Positions 9,005 through 16,418 of a DNA stretch of 64,000 nucleotides are shown piece by piece. How positions within the stretch are numbered: position 1 is the stretch's first letter; the number at the start of each line of letters is the position of its first letter. This stretch comes from FEN-1279 sp964501535 (lineage in GTDB: Bacteria; Bacteroidota; Ignavibacteria; Tepidaquicellales; Tepidaquicellaceae), in assembly GCA_964501535.1 (NCBI GenBank), contig CAZCSV010000001.1:248001-312000 (forward strand), in the 5' to 3' direction. Position numbers and translations under genes: made by a program. The notes below the pieces were generated by a model, which worked only from the letters and a program-made list of their open reading frames with translations, was not told the DNA's origin and ran no database searches.

Positions 9005-9751
9005 TTATAGATTCTTCTGTCTGAAAATCTCGTATAGTATTACTCCCGCTGATACCGATGCGTTTAATGAATCTATTTTCCCGGTCATAGGTATCCTTAT
9101 TAAAAAATCACAGGCGTCTTTTAAATTGTTCCTTATTCCGTATCCTTCACTGCCTATGATTAATCCTGTCGGCATCTTAAGGTCAATTTCAAAAAGCGTC
9201 TTATCGCTCTTCAAATCCGTTCCTACTATCCAGAATCCTTTTTGCTTTAGGTACTTTATGGTATTAGAAAGGTTCGTTTCCTTCGCTATAGGTATGTGCT
9301 TGACCGCTCCCGATGATGTCTTGATAACCGTGTGATTCACTTCTGCTGAATTGTGTCGCGGAATTACTATCCCATCTGCTCCTAAACATACTGCCGAACG
9401 GATTATCGCCCCGAAATTGTGCGGGTCTGTGATTTCGTCTAATATCAGTATTAACGGGTTCTTCACATCCTTTATGTCATCTAATGTGTCTGAAAGCGTA
9501 CTGTATTTGTAATCTTTGATAAATCCTATCACCCCCTGCGTAATACCCTCATTCTTGTTCTTCCTGTCGAAATATTTTGCGAATTCGTATTTGTTGATGA
9601 ATAACTTCGGTATGCCGCTTTCTTCTGCCAGTTTCACTATCTCTTTTAATCTCGGCTCTGGTTTTAATGTCTTTAAAAGTATTATCTTGTTTAATTCCTT
9701 CGGACTGGCTTTTAAAATTTCAAGTATCGGATTTTTACCTATGACTAGCAT
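9005..9751 (-). CDS. rlmB: 23S rRNA 2'-O-ribose methyltransferase, RlmB/TrmH family
   Basis: SPOUT methyltransferase of the RlmB type, which methylates the ribose of a conserved 23S rRNA guanosine. The N-terminal substrate-binding domain begins GKNPILEILKA. The C-terminal trefoil-knot domain carries the three SpoU motifs: DPHNFGAIIRSA (about 113-124), GLIIGSEGYGI (about 196-206) and IRIPMTGKIDSLNASVSAGVILYE (about 217-240). Length 248 is standard. It is monocistronic on the minus strand; its 5' side faces the non-coding island at 9752-10540. A second SpoU-family gene lies at 31081, so exact target assignment is inferred. Confidence 0.88.
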   Translation of the reverse strand: MLVIGKNPILEILKASPKELNKIILLKTLKPEPRLKEIVKLAEESGIPKLFINKYEFAKYFDRKNKNEGITQGVIGFIKDYKYSTLSDTLDDIKDVKNPLILILDEITDPHNFGAIIRSAVCLGADGIVIPRHNSAEVNHTVIKTSSGAVKHIPIAKETNLSNTIKYLKQKGFWIVGTDLKSDKTLFEIDLKMPTGLIIGSEGYGIRNNLKDACDFLIRIPMTGKIDSLNASVSAGVILYEIFRQKNL

Positions 9752-9831
9752 ATCATCCTTTATTATTGTTTAATGATGTAAAATAATTTTAACCGATGAT
9801 AAATTCAAAGCAATATAAAGGGATAAATCAA

Positions 9832-9845
9832 ATATACATGTATAT
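9832..9845. repeat. Perfect 14-bp palindrome ATATACATGTATAT
   Basis: Perfect dyad centred about 85 bp upstream of the rlmB start. It could be a binding site for a dimeric regulator or simply an AT-rich chance palindrome; nothing else supports a function. Confidence 0.3.
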
Positions 9846-9871
9846 GACGGTAAATTTTTGAGGGAAAATAG

Positions 9872-9952
9872 AAACTACAAAAGTCTGATTTTATAAAAAT
9901 TTTAATTATAATAAGTTAATTTATATTTTATTAAAACAGACTTTTGTAGTTT
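9872..9952. repeat. 81-nt element with 16-bp perfect terminal inverted repeats
   Basis: The left arm AAACTACAAAAGTCTG (9872-9887) is exactly repeated in inverse at 9937-9952. The 49-nt interior is AT-rich and non-coding. It could be a miniature inverted-repeat element (non-autonomous transposon remnant) or a long hairpin in RNA. No clear target-site duplication is visible on the flanks. Confidence 0.5.
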
Positions 9953-10071
9953 TTGTATCTATCTGCTTAGTAGCTACAAGCTAAAGTTCGTTGATGAAAT
10001 TAAAATTAATTACGCTTTAACCCTTAATATGGAAAATTATCTGCTAAACCAATGTTAATAAAATAATTCTA

Positions 10072-10091
10072 CCACGAATTAAAAGTCGTGG
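10072..10091. repeat. Short hairpin CCACGA...TCGTGG
   Basis: Six-base perfect arms with an 8-nt loop (ATTAAAAG). It lies just before the tandem duplication and resembles REP-type hairpins rather than a terminator, since no T-tract follows. Confidence 0.35.
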
Positions 10092-10122
10092 AAACTAAGC
10101 TGTTTATATTTTTTCGATTTTA

Positions 10123-10317
10123 TGGATTCAAATTCGTATTAAAACTCCGTTAGGAGTCCAATATCAATAACATAAAAAATTACCTTGTCCAAATCTTTTA
10201 TTTGGATTCAAATTCGTATTAAAACTCCGTTAGGAGTCCAATATCAATAACATAAAAAATTACCTTGTCCAAATCTTTTATTTGGATTCAAATTCGTATT
10301 AAAACTCCGTTAGGAGT
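10123..10317. repeat. 80-bp perfect tandem duplication with third partial copy
   Basis: Two identical 80-bp units (10123-10202 and 10203-10282) are followed by the first 35 bp of a third (10283-10317), after which the sequence diverges. Each unit starts TGGATTCAAATTCG and includes the palindrome ACTCC-GTTA-GGAGT (10144-10157, 10224-10237, 10304-10317) followed in the full copies by an AATATCAATAAC tail. Perfect identity suggests a recent duplication. With only 2.4 copies and no spacers it is not a CRISPR array. Confidence 0.9.
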
Positions 10318-10350
10318 TTAATATCAGTAACAATTATAGTAATTCTTTTC

Positions 10351-10368
10351 CGACTCCTTTAGGAGTCG
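10351..10368. repeat. Perfect palindrome CGACTCCT-TT-AGGAGTCG
   Basis: An 8-bp arm palindrome with a 2-nt centre, clearly related to the ACTCCgttaGGAGT core of the adjacent 80-bp repeat and also followed by an AATAT tail. It looks like a diverged copy of the same REP-like element. Confidence 0.55.
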
Positions 10369-10461
10369 AATATAAATTAAAAAATTTATTGATTACAAAT
10401 ATTGACTTTAAAAACTCTATTCAGATTTAAAAACATCACGAACACTCTGCAAGGTCGAAGA

Positions 10462-10475
10462 CTCACCGTGGTGAG
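10462..10475. repeat. Palindrome CTCACC-GT-GGTGAG
   Basis: Perfect 6-bp arms about 65 bp before the rsmI start. The surrounding sequence (CAAGGTCGAAGA on the left) is richer in GC than the island. It may be another REP-like element or an operator; no function can be assigned. Confidence 0.35.
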
Positions 10476-10540
10476 AGCGAACTGATATTAGAATGCATTA
10501 TTACATTTAATCTTTAATCTTCACTATTTAATTTGTTAAT

Positions 10541-11266
10541 ATGGAATTACAAAACGAAAATATTACCGAATTCATCGATTCTGAATTTCCCGATTTAAGA
10601 GTAGAAAAGGGAACTCTCTATATCATCTCTACTCCTATCGGAAATCTCGAAGATATTTCTTTCAGAGCATTATATGTTTTGAAAAATGTAGATATGATCG
10701 CCACCGAAGATACACGAATCGCATCCATTCTTTTGAATCATTATGGCATAAAGCAAAAATTAACCAGCTATTATTCACAGGTGGAAAATTCCAAACTCGA
10801 TTATATCACGAATTTCATAAAAGATGGAAATAGCGTTGCCCTCATCTCCGATGCCGGTACACCGTGCCTCTCGGACCCGGGAAGCATTCTCGTAAATAAA
10901 TGTGTAAATGAAAATATTAAAGTAATTTCTGTTCCCGGCGCAAGCTCTATCATTCACGCTCTTGTTATGTCGGGATTTAAGGATGAAAAATTCTATTTCC
11001 GGGGATTCCTGCCACAGAAAAAAGGCAGGGAAAAAACCTTTTCCGAATTAAAGAATATTAAAACCAATATTGTTATCTTCGAATCTAAATTCAGAATAAA
11101 AAGAACTCTTAACGAAATACTTAAATATCTCGGGAATAAAGAAGTATTAATCGGAAGGGAACTGACGAAAAAGTTCGAAGAAATAATCCGTGGAAGAATA
11201 AAAGAAATAAACTTGAACTCGATTAAAGAAAAAGGAGAATTCGTTTTAATAATTAGTAATTACTAA
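10541..11266 (+). CDS. rsmI: 16S rRNA (cytidine-1402-2'-O)-methyltransferase RsmI
   Basis: Tetrapyrrole-methylase-fold enzyme that 2'-O-methylates C1402 in the ribosomal P site. After an acidic 20-residue leader the family segment TLYIISTPIGNLEDIS appears, followed by ATEDTR, the SDAGTPCLSDPG loop (about residues 107-118) and VPGASS. Length 241 is slightly short compared with 270-290 for many homologues, because the C-terminal end is trimmed after the REL-K-FEEIIRG segment. An 18-bp AT palindrome overlaps the stop codon. No neighbour shares the function. Confidence 0.93.
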   Translation: MELQNENITEFIDSEFPDLRVEKGTLYIISTPIGNLEDISFRALYVLKNVDMIATEDTRIASILLNHYGIKQKLTSYYSQVENSKLDYITNFIKDGNSVALISDAGTPCLSDPGSILVNKCVNENIKVISVPGASSIIHALVMSGFKDEKFYFRGFLPQKKGREKTFSELKNIKTNIVIFESKFRIKRTLNEILKYLGNKEVLIGRELTKKFEEIIRGRIKEINLNSIKEKGEFVLIISNY

Positions 11267-11268
11267 TT
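11251..11268. repeat. AT palindrome AATTAGTAATTACTAATT over the rsmI stop
   Basis: Perfect 18-bp dyad that spans the end of rsmI. A nearby 14-nt direct repeat (CATTTTACTTTTTA at 11301 and 11315) follows. The hairpin would be weak, and it is not followed by a T-tract, so I do not call it a terminator. Confidence 0.3.
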
Positions 11269-11383
11269 ATTAATCAGTAATTTTGATTTAATAGCTCTGT
11301 CATTTTACTTTTTACATTTTACTTTTTACAATTTTATAGAAAAAAATAAATAATAGTTGATATTAATATTTAAATAAGTAAGT

Positions 11384-12826
11384 ATGAATCAAAAAATACG
11401 AGTTAGATATGCCCCTTCTCCTACAGGCTACATACATATCGGTAACCTCCGCACTGCACTGTATAATTTCCTCTTTGCTCGGCATACGGGAGGGAAATTT
11501 ATAGTCAGAATCGAAGATACCGATAGAACTCGCTTTGTCCCTGGCGCCGTGGAAAACCTCATAAACACTCTGAAATGGGTCGGGCTCGATTATGACGAAG
11601 GTCCCGAAATCGGCGGTAACTTCGCACCGTATTTCCAATCTCAGCGGCTCGCTATTTACAAAGAGTACGCAGATTATCTTATTAAAAATAAAAAAGCATA
11701 CTATTGCTTCTGTACTCACGAACGCCTCACTCGGCTGCGTGAAGAGCAAAGCAAAACAACTAAAGATACACGCTACGATAAGCATTGCCTCAATCTGCCC
11801 GAAGAGGAAATTCAAAAAAACATTGCCGAAGGAAAACCATACGTAATCCGCCTGAATGTTCAGCCGGGAATGAAAATTGCCTTTAAAGATATCATTCGCG
11901 GTGATGTCGAATTTTCAAGCGATGTAATAGATGACCAGATTTTGGTAAAATCGGACGGATTCCCGACTTACCACCTTGCAAATATCATAGACGACCATCT
12001 TATGGAAATCTCTCACGTAATCCGCGGCGAGGAATGGCTTCCGTCTGTTCCGAAACATATTCTACTCTATGAAGCATTCGGCTGGCGGCACCCGCAATTC
12101 GCTCATCTTCCGCTCCTGCTGAATCCCGACCGCTCCAAACTCAGCAAGCGTCAGGGCGATGTAGCCGTGGAGGATTATAGAAAAAAAGGCTACCTCAAAG
12201 AAGCATTAATAAACTTTATCGCTCTCCTGGGCTGGACCGCAGGGGACGATAAGGAAATTTATACATTCGAAGAATTAATTAAAAGTTTTTCCCTCGAACG
12301 CGTTAACGATTCGGGCGCTGTGTTCGATATTGAAAAACTCAAATGGCTCAATGAAGAGCATCTGCGAAGCAAGCCCGACGATGTGCTTATTAAAATGCTC
12401 CGCGAAGAAATGCCGGAAAAATATAATCAGTCGGATTTTACAGATGATTATTTGCAAAAAGTAGTCGAGGTTATGAAACCACGTATTTCATTTATAAAAG
12501 ATATTTTTGAAAAGGGTTTTTATTTCTTCGAAGAACCGACAACATACGAAGAAACCGCACTTAAGAAAAATTGGAAAACGAATTCCTCGGATATATTAAA
12601 AAAATATTCCGAAAAAATATCTCTGCTCGAAAATCCTACAAAAGAAGATTACGAAAAGGCACTTGTGGAAACCTCTACCGAAATGAACGTAGGCAAAGGA
12701 GCAATCATTCATCCCCTCCGGCTCGCAGTCTCAGGCGTCTCCGGCGGCCCCGGGATTTATGATATATTGTTTATCTTAGGAAAAGAAATAACGATAAAAA
12801 GGATTAAGAAAATAAATTCGGTTTAA
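11384..12826 (+). CDS. gltX: Glutamyl-tRNA synthetase
   Basis: Class Ib synthetase that charges tRNA-Glu. The HIGH-type motif is in RYAPSPTGYIHIGNLRTALY (about residues 7-26), the RIEDTDRTR segment follows, and the KMSKS-type motif is KLSKRQGDVAV (about residue 250). The C-terminal anticodon-binding region extends to residue 480, and normal length supports one intact gene. A separate glutaminyl-tRNA synthetase lies 1.5 kb downstream, so GltX here is probably discriminating. The stop is 1 nt from the stop of the convergent methyltransferase gene. Arg codons CGC/CGT are used more here than in several neighbours. Confidence 0.96.
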   Translation: MNQKIRVRYAPSPTGYIHIGNLRTALYNFLFARHTGGKFIVRIEDTDRTRFVPGAVENLINTLKWVGLDYDEGPEIGGNFAPYFQSQRLAIYKEYADYLIKNKKAYYCFCTHERLTRLREEQSKTTKDTRYDKHCLNLPEEEIQKNIAEGKPYVIRLNVQPGMKIAFKDIIRGDVEFSSDVIDDQILVKSDGFPTYHLANIIDDHLMEISHVIRGEEWLPSVPKHILLYEAFGWRHPQFAHLPLLLNPDRSKLSKRQGDVAVEDYRKKGYLKEALINFIALLGWTAGDDKEIYTFEELIKSFSLERVNDSGAVFDIEKLKWLNEEHLRSKPDDVLIKMLREEMPEKYNQSDFTDDYLQKVVEVMKPRISFIKDIFEKGFYFFEEPTTYEETALKKNWKTNSSDILKKYSEKISLLENPTKEDYEKALVETSTEMNVGKGAIIHPLRLAVSGVSGGPGIYDILFILGKEITIKRIKKINSV

Positions 12827-12827
12827 T

Positions 12828-13505
12828 TTATTTCACCCTCTTCAGCCAGCCTCTCTGATGAAAGGAAAACTTGTTCCGTTTCCATATATCATCGTCTCGC
12901 GTAAATTGTGTGTTGCCCGCAAGGAATTCGTTTACCGCCTCTAAAGGTCCCGGACCGAATGCCCGGAAAACAGGATGCCCGTTTATGTTTGTATCTTCGA
13001 CTACCAGATAACTTCCGATGCTTACGAAATCTTTGTATAAATTTAACTCTCTTAATACGTGCTTCTTGCTGTGGTCGGAATCCAATATCACAATTCCGTT
13101 CCCTTCAGGAATATTCGCTTTAATTTTATTTATTATTTCATCACTGACAGAATCTCCTTCCAGTAATTTTACCCTTGGATGTGATATCTTCTTTGCATTC
13201 TCCGATATTTTTATGTCGATACCCGTAACCGTTGCACTTTGCGGCGCTCCGATTAAATCGAGTATTGTCGCAAAATATAAAATCGAACCCCCTCCTGCAA
13301 TTCCCGTCTGTATTATGTATGCAGGCTTTAACTTGTAAATCAATTCCTGGTATATCTGAAGGTCGAAAGGACATTGCTGAATCTCGAATCCTAAAAATCT
13401 GTTCCTCGGCCAGCTCTCTTTTGAATTGTACCATAAATAATGAAAAGCAGGTACCACTATCGGCTCGGTTGCCTTTATGAATATTCGCTTGAAAAATTTT
13501 TTCAT
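12828..13505 (-). CDS. CmcI-family methyltransferase (cephalosporin hydroxylase family)
   Basis: Rossmann-type SAM-dependent methyltransferase of the CmcI/rhamnosyl O-methyltransferase family. Seen are an N-terminal YNSKESW segment, the SAM loop IIQTGIAGGGSILYFA (about residues 75-90), an acidic strand end TGIDI, the ILDSDHSKKHVLREL segment with a likely metal-binding Asp/His, and VVEDTNINGHP. Family members often O-methylate sugars or amino-acid-derived metabolites. No glycan or antibiotic cluster surrounds it, so the substrate is unknown. It sits 15 nt after the secreted-protein gene on the same strand. Confidence 0.8.
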   Translation of the reverse strand: MKKFFKRIFIKATEPIVVPAFHYLWYNSKESWPRNRFLGFEIQQCPFDLQIYQELIYKLKPAYIIQTGIAGGGSILYFATILDLIGAPQSATVTGIDIKISENAKKISHPRVKLLEGDSVSDEIINKIKANIPEGNGIVILDSDHSKKHVLRELNLYKDFVSIGSYLVVEDTNINGHPVFRAFGPGPLEAVNEFLAGNTQFTRDDDIWKRNKFSFHQRGWLKRVK

Positions 13506-13520
13506 TAAATATTTATTTGA

Positions 13521-14075
13521 TTATTTCTTCACCTTTTCTGTTAATTTGCTGAAATCATTAGCTATCTCTGTTTCCTTATCCTTAAATATCTTCGTCGAAC
13601 TGTTTACTTTTGTGTTACTCTCGTTTATCCATTGAATCATTTTATCGCTGTCGAAATAGAATCTTTGTTCTTCGATTGTTGATTTTCCTATGTCAAAAAC
13701 CTGGTCGTCTTTATTATCTTTCATTGCCGTTGAATCCCAGTATATCGGCCTGTTGTATTTGTAAAATTTATGATAAGCAAATGACAGTTTGTTTTTTAAA
13801 AGGTAGTATTCTTGTATTTGTTTGTACGTTTCACCGTATAAGGATACTATCAGTTTCTTAAGCTCCGATTTGTCGTAACAGGCAATTAATTCACCGCCCT
13901 CGGTGGATTCTGTGAGCTCGATTGATTTTGTTGAAGTCCAGTTCTTAATTTTATTTATTTCTTTGAAATTATCTTTGATAATCTGGATTTTTGATTCGTC
14001 CGTTTGAGCATTCAAAATACCGGATATATTTATAAAGATTAATATGTATGTAAAAGTAAAAAAAAACTTTTTCAT
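13521..14075 (-). CDS. Secreted protein of unknown function
   Basis: A 184-residue protein with a clear signal peptide (MKKFFFTF..., cleavage likely after LNAQ). The mature part is rich in Lys, Glu and Tyr with a central segment YYLLKNKLSFAYHKFYKYNRP and ends in charged, probably helical sequence. I recognise no catalytic motif; similar small secreted proteins are common in Bacteroidota. It probably shares a transcript with the downstream CmcI-like gene (15 nt apart). The function is unknown. Confidence 0.7.
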   Translation of the reverse strand: MKKFFFTFTYILIFINISGILNAQTDESKIQIIKDNFKEINKIKNWTSTKSIELTESTEGGELIACYDKSELKKLIVSLYGETYKQIQEYYLLKNKLSFAYHKFYKYNRPIYWDSTAMKDNKDDQVFDIGKSTIEEQRFYFDSDKMIQWINESNTKVNSSTKIFKDKETEIANDFSKLTEKVKK

Positions 14076-14280
14076 AATCGTAGTTTGATTTTTTTGTCAT
14101 ACGTAAAATAAAGCAAGCCTTATTATTAAACAATATATTTATTTACTTACATAAAAAGGAATTTTATTGTCATCTGTTTATTGTAAAATCAACTATATTT
14201 TATTTCCTTTATCACTGCAATTTTCTTTTGAATAAAGTATTTTATTGCTTTATAAATAATTATTGTTTCTGATTTTGTAT

Positions 14281-15960
14281 ATGGAAGATAATGTTAATAC
14301 TACTCCGTCTAATTTCATTCGCGATATTATCGATGATGACCTGAAAACAGGTAAGCATACCAGAATTCATACCCGCTTTCCTCCTGAACCTAATGGCTAT
14401 CTGCATATCGGCCACGCTAAGGCTATTTGCCTTAGCTTCGGAATTGCACGCGACTATAACGGCCTCTGTAATCTCCGCTTCGATGATACTAATCCCGTTA
14501 AAGAAGATGTTGAATATGTAGACTCGATTCAGGAAGATGTCAGATGGCTTGGATTCGACTGGGACGATAGAATGTATTATGCTTCCGACTATTTCGATAA
14601 AATGTATGAACTCGCTGTCGAGTTGATTAAAAAAGGTAAAGCATACATAGACGATTCCTCGGCTGAAGAAATTAAAAATACAAAAGGAACTTTGACCGAA
14701 CCGGGAATTGAATCGCCTCACCGAAATCGCCCTGTCGAAGAAAGTCTGAAACTTTTCGAAGAGATGAAAGCTGGGAAGTATAACGACGGCGAATATGTCC
14801 TTCGTGCAAAAATAGATATGGCTTCCCCTAATATGCATATGCGTGACCCGCTGGTTTATAGAATAAAAAAAGCTACTCATCATAATACAGGTGATAAATG
14901 GTGCATTTACCCGATGTACGATTATGCCCATCCCTTATCGGATTGGATTGAAGGGATTACTCATTCTTTATGTACTCTCGAATTCGAAATCCACCGGCCG
15001 CTTTACGATTGGTTCCTTCAGGCACTTGAACTTGAAAACCTGCCGAGACAAATTGAATTCGCCCGCTTGAATCTCAGCTATACAATTATGAGTAAACGTA
15101 AACTTCTGGAACTCGTTCAGGAATGCTATGTGTCCGGCTGGGATGACCCGCGTATGCCTACTATTTGCGGACTTCGCAGAAGGGGATACACTCCGGAATC
15201 GATTCGCAATTTTGCGGATAGAATTGGCGTTGCCAAGCGTGATGCTATGACCGATGTTGCTCTCCTCGAACACAGCATACGCGAAGATTTGAATAAACAC
15301 GCAAAACGTGTTATGGCTGTACTTAATCCTCTTAAAGTCGTTATTACGAATTATCCTGGTGGAAAAGTCGAGGAAATGGAAACCATCAATAATCCCGAAG
15401 ATGAAACAATGGGCTCTAGAAAAATTCCTTTCTCTAAAGAAATTTATATCGAGCAGGATGATTTCAAAGAAATCCCTCCGAAAAAATTCCATCGCCTCTA
15501 TCCTGGAAATGAAGTCCGCCTGAAATCCGCATACATAATCAAATGCAATGAAGTAATCAAAAATGAAAAAGGTGAAATAATCGAACTTCACTGCACCTAC
15601 GACCCCGAAACCAAAAGCGGCTCCGGAAGCACCCGCAGCGTTAAAGGTACTATACATTGGGTGTCCGTTTCTCACGCCGTAAAAGCAGAAGTAAGATTAT
15701 ACGATAGATTGTTTACTATCGAAGACCCCTCATCTGACGAAGAAAAAGATTTTAAAGAATTTCTCAATCCTCATTCACTCGACCTTCTGGAAAACTGCTA
15801 TATCGAACCCGAACTCGCTAATGCTAAAGCAGGAGATAAATTCCAATTTATGCGTACGGGATATTTCTGCGTTGACCCTCTGTCCACTAAAGAAAAACTG
15901 GTATTCAACCGCACAGTAAGCCTCCGTGACACCTGGGCAAAAATAGAAAAGAAATTATAA
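14281..15960 (+). CDS. glnS: Glutaminyl-tRNA synthetase
   Basis: Class Ib synthetase that charges tRNA-Gln directly. The HIGH motif is in PPEPNGYLHIGHAKAI (about residues 38-53), the RFDDTNP segment follows, and the KMSKS-type motif is TIMSKRKL (about residues 265-272). The C-terminal beta-barrel domains are complete to residue 559. I place the start at the ATG at 14281; a 6-residue upstream extension is open but adds only hydrophobic residues. Its presence with gltX suggests that Gln-tRNA is not made by transamidation here (inference). A bidirectional terminator follows directly. Confidence 0.95.
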   Translation: MEDNVNTTPSNFIRDIIDDDLKTGKHTRIHTRFPPEPNGYLHIGHAKAICLSFGIARDYNGLCNLRFDDTNPVKEDVEYVDSIQEDVRWLGFDWDDRMYYASDYFDKMYELAVELIKKGKAYIDDSSAEEIKNTKGTLTEPGIESPHRNRPVEESLKLFEEMKAGKYNDGEYVLRAKIDMASPNMHMRDPLVYRIKKATHHNTGDKWCIYPMYDYAHPLSDWIEGITHSLCTLEFEIHRPLYDWFLQALELENLPRQIEFARLNLSYTIMSKRKLLELVQECYVSGWDDPRMPTICGLRRRGYTPESIRNFADRIGVAKRDAMTDVALLEHSIREDLNKHAKRVMAVLNPLKVVITNYPGGKVEEMETINNPEDETMGSRKIPFSKEIYIEQDDFKEIPPKKFHRLYPGNEVRLKSAYIIKCNEVIKNEKGEIIELHCTYDPETKSGSGSTRSVKGTIHWVSVSHAVKAEVRLYDRLFTIEDPSSDEEKDFKEFLNPHSLDLLENCYIEPELANAKAGDKFQFMRTGYFCVDPLSTKEKLVFNRTVSLRDTWAKIEKKL

Positions 15961-15965
15961 ATCAA

Positions 15966-15989
15966 AAAACCCCGACGAGTCGGGGTTTT
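15966..15989. terminator. Bidirectional intrinsic terminator
   Basis: GC-rich stem CCCCGA/TCGGGG with a CGAG loop, flanked by AAAA on the left and TTTT on the right, so it can act on both strands. It sits 5 nt after glnS (+) and about 20 nt after the end of the convergent COX24-like gene (-). Confidence 0.85.
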
Positions 15990-16008
15990 AAATTTGTACA
16001 AAAATATT

Positions 16009-16104
16009 CTATCTTATACGTTTTTTATGTCTGTTCTTGCGTAGTCTCTTTTTCCTCTTATGGGTTGACATTTTAGCCCGTTTTCTTTTCTTACCACAAG
16101 GCAT
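16009..16104 (-). CDS. AURKAIP1/COX24-domain basic microprotein (31 residues)
   Basis: The 31-residue peptide begins MPCGKKRKRAK and contains STHKRKKRLRKNRHKKR; more than half of its residues are Lys or Arg. This matches the short AURKAIP1/COX24-domain proteins conserved in Bacteroidota, related to the C-terminus of mitochondrial ribosomal protein mS38 and probably ribosome-associated (family knowledge, function inferred). It lies 22 nt after the HU gene and has a clear Shine-Dalgarno sequence (GAAAGGAG, 16116-16123, 11 nt before the ATG), which is uncommon in this window. It is followed by the shared terminator. Confidence 0.85.
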   Translation of the reverse strand: MPCGKKRKRAKMSTHKRKKRLRKNRHKKRIR

Positions 16105-16115
16105 TAAACAGATTT

Positions 16116-16123
16116 CTCCTTTC
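16116..16123 (-). promoter_or_regulatory. Strong Shine-Dalgarno for the COX24-like microprotein
   Basis: GAAAGGAG on the minus strand, spaced 11 nt from the ATG at 16104. Most genes in the window lack such a site. Confidence 0.6.
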
Positions 16124-16126
16124 TGG

Positions 16127-16417
16127 TTATTTTTTTGTTAAACTCTCTTGTACTATCTTCTTGAATTCCTTTGAAACCTTGAACTTCGGTACAAACCTTT
16201 TCTTTAGCTCTATCGTCTCTCCTGTCTTTGGATTCCTCGCCTTTCGGGGCTCTCTTATTAAATTCTTGAATGTTCCGAATCCCCTTATCTCTATCGAATC
16301 GTTCTCGCTTAAACATTCGATTATCGTACTTATAAACCCTTCAATAACAATCTCGGTTTCCTTCTTGCTTATTCCTGTTGCTTCCGATATTTTTGCTGCT
16401 ATTTGTGCTCTCGTCAT
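16127..16417 (-). CDS. HU-family DNA-binding protein
   Basis: Histone-like HU/IHF protein, 96 residues, that bends and compacts DNA as a dimer. The two N-terminal helices (TRAQIAAKISEATGISKKE), the GFGTF beta-turn segment near residue 46 and the DNA-binding arm with REPRKARNPKTGE are all present; the conserved RNP at the arm tip is visible as ARNP. It lies 1 nt after sppA and before the COX24-like gene in a minus-strand run. HU and IHF subfamilies cannot be separated here. Confidence 0.93.
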   Translation of the reverse strand: MTRAQIAAKISEATGISKKETEIVIEGFISTIIECLSENDSIEIRGFGTFKNLIREPRKARNPKTGETIELKKRFVPKFKVSKEFKKIVQESLTKK

Positions 16418-16418
16418 T

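Larger units (their letters stand above)
9752..10540. other. Gene-free island rich in palindromes and repeats
   Basis: About 790 bp with no convincing gene lie between divergently transcribed rlmB and rsmI. It holds a 14-bp palindrome at 9832-9845, an 81-nt element with 16-bp perfect inverted ends at 9872-9952, a hairpin at 10072-10091, an 80-bp perfect tandem duplication from 10123 with a third partial copy, an 18-nt palindrome at 10351-10368 and another at 10462-10475. It must also hold promoters for both flanking genes. The density of palindromes suggests a landing site for small mobile or REP-like elements. Confidence 0.7.

Noticed and set aside
9872..9952. Transcription terminator for a plus-strand transcript
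   Set aside because: No gene reads into it from the plus strand, the loop is 49 nt and no strong T-tract follows a GC stem, so an element with inverted ends fits better.
10123..10317. CRISPR array
   Set aside because: Only 2.4 copies, 80-bp units with no unique spacers, and no cas genes nearby; it is a plain tandem duplication.
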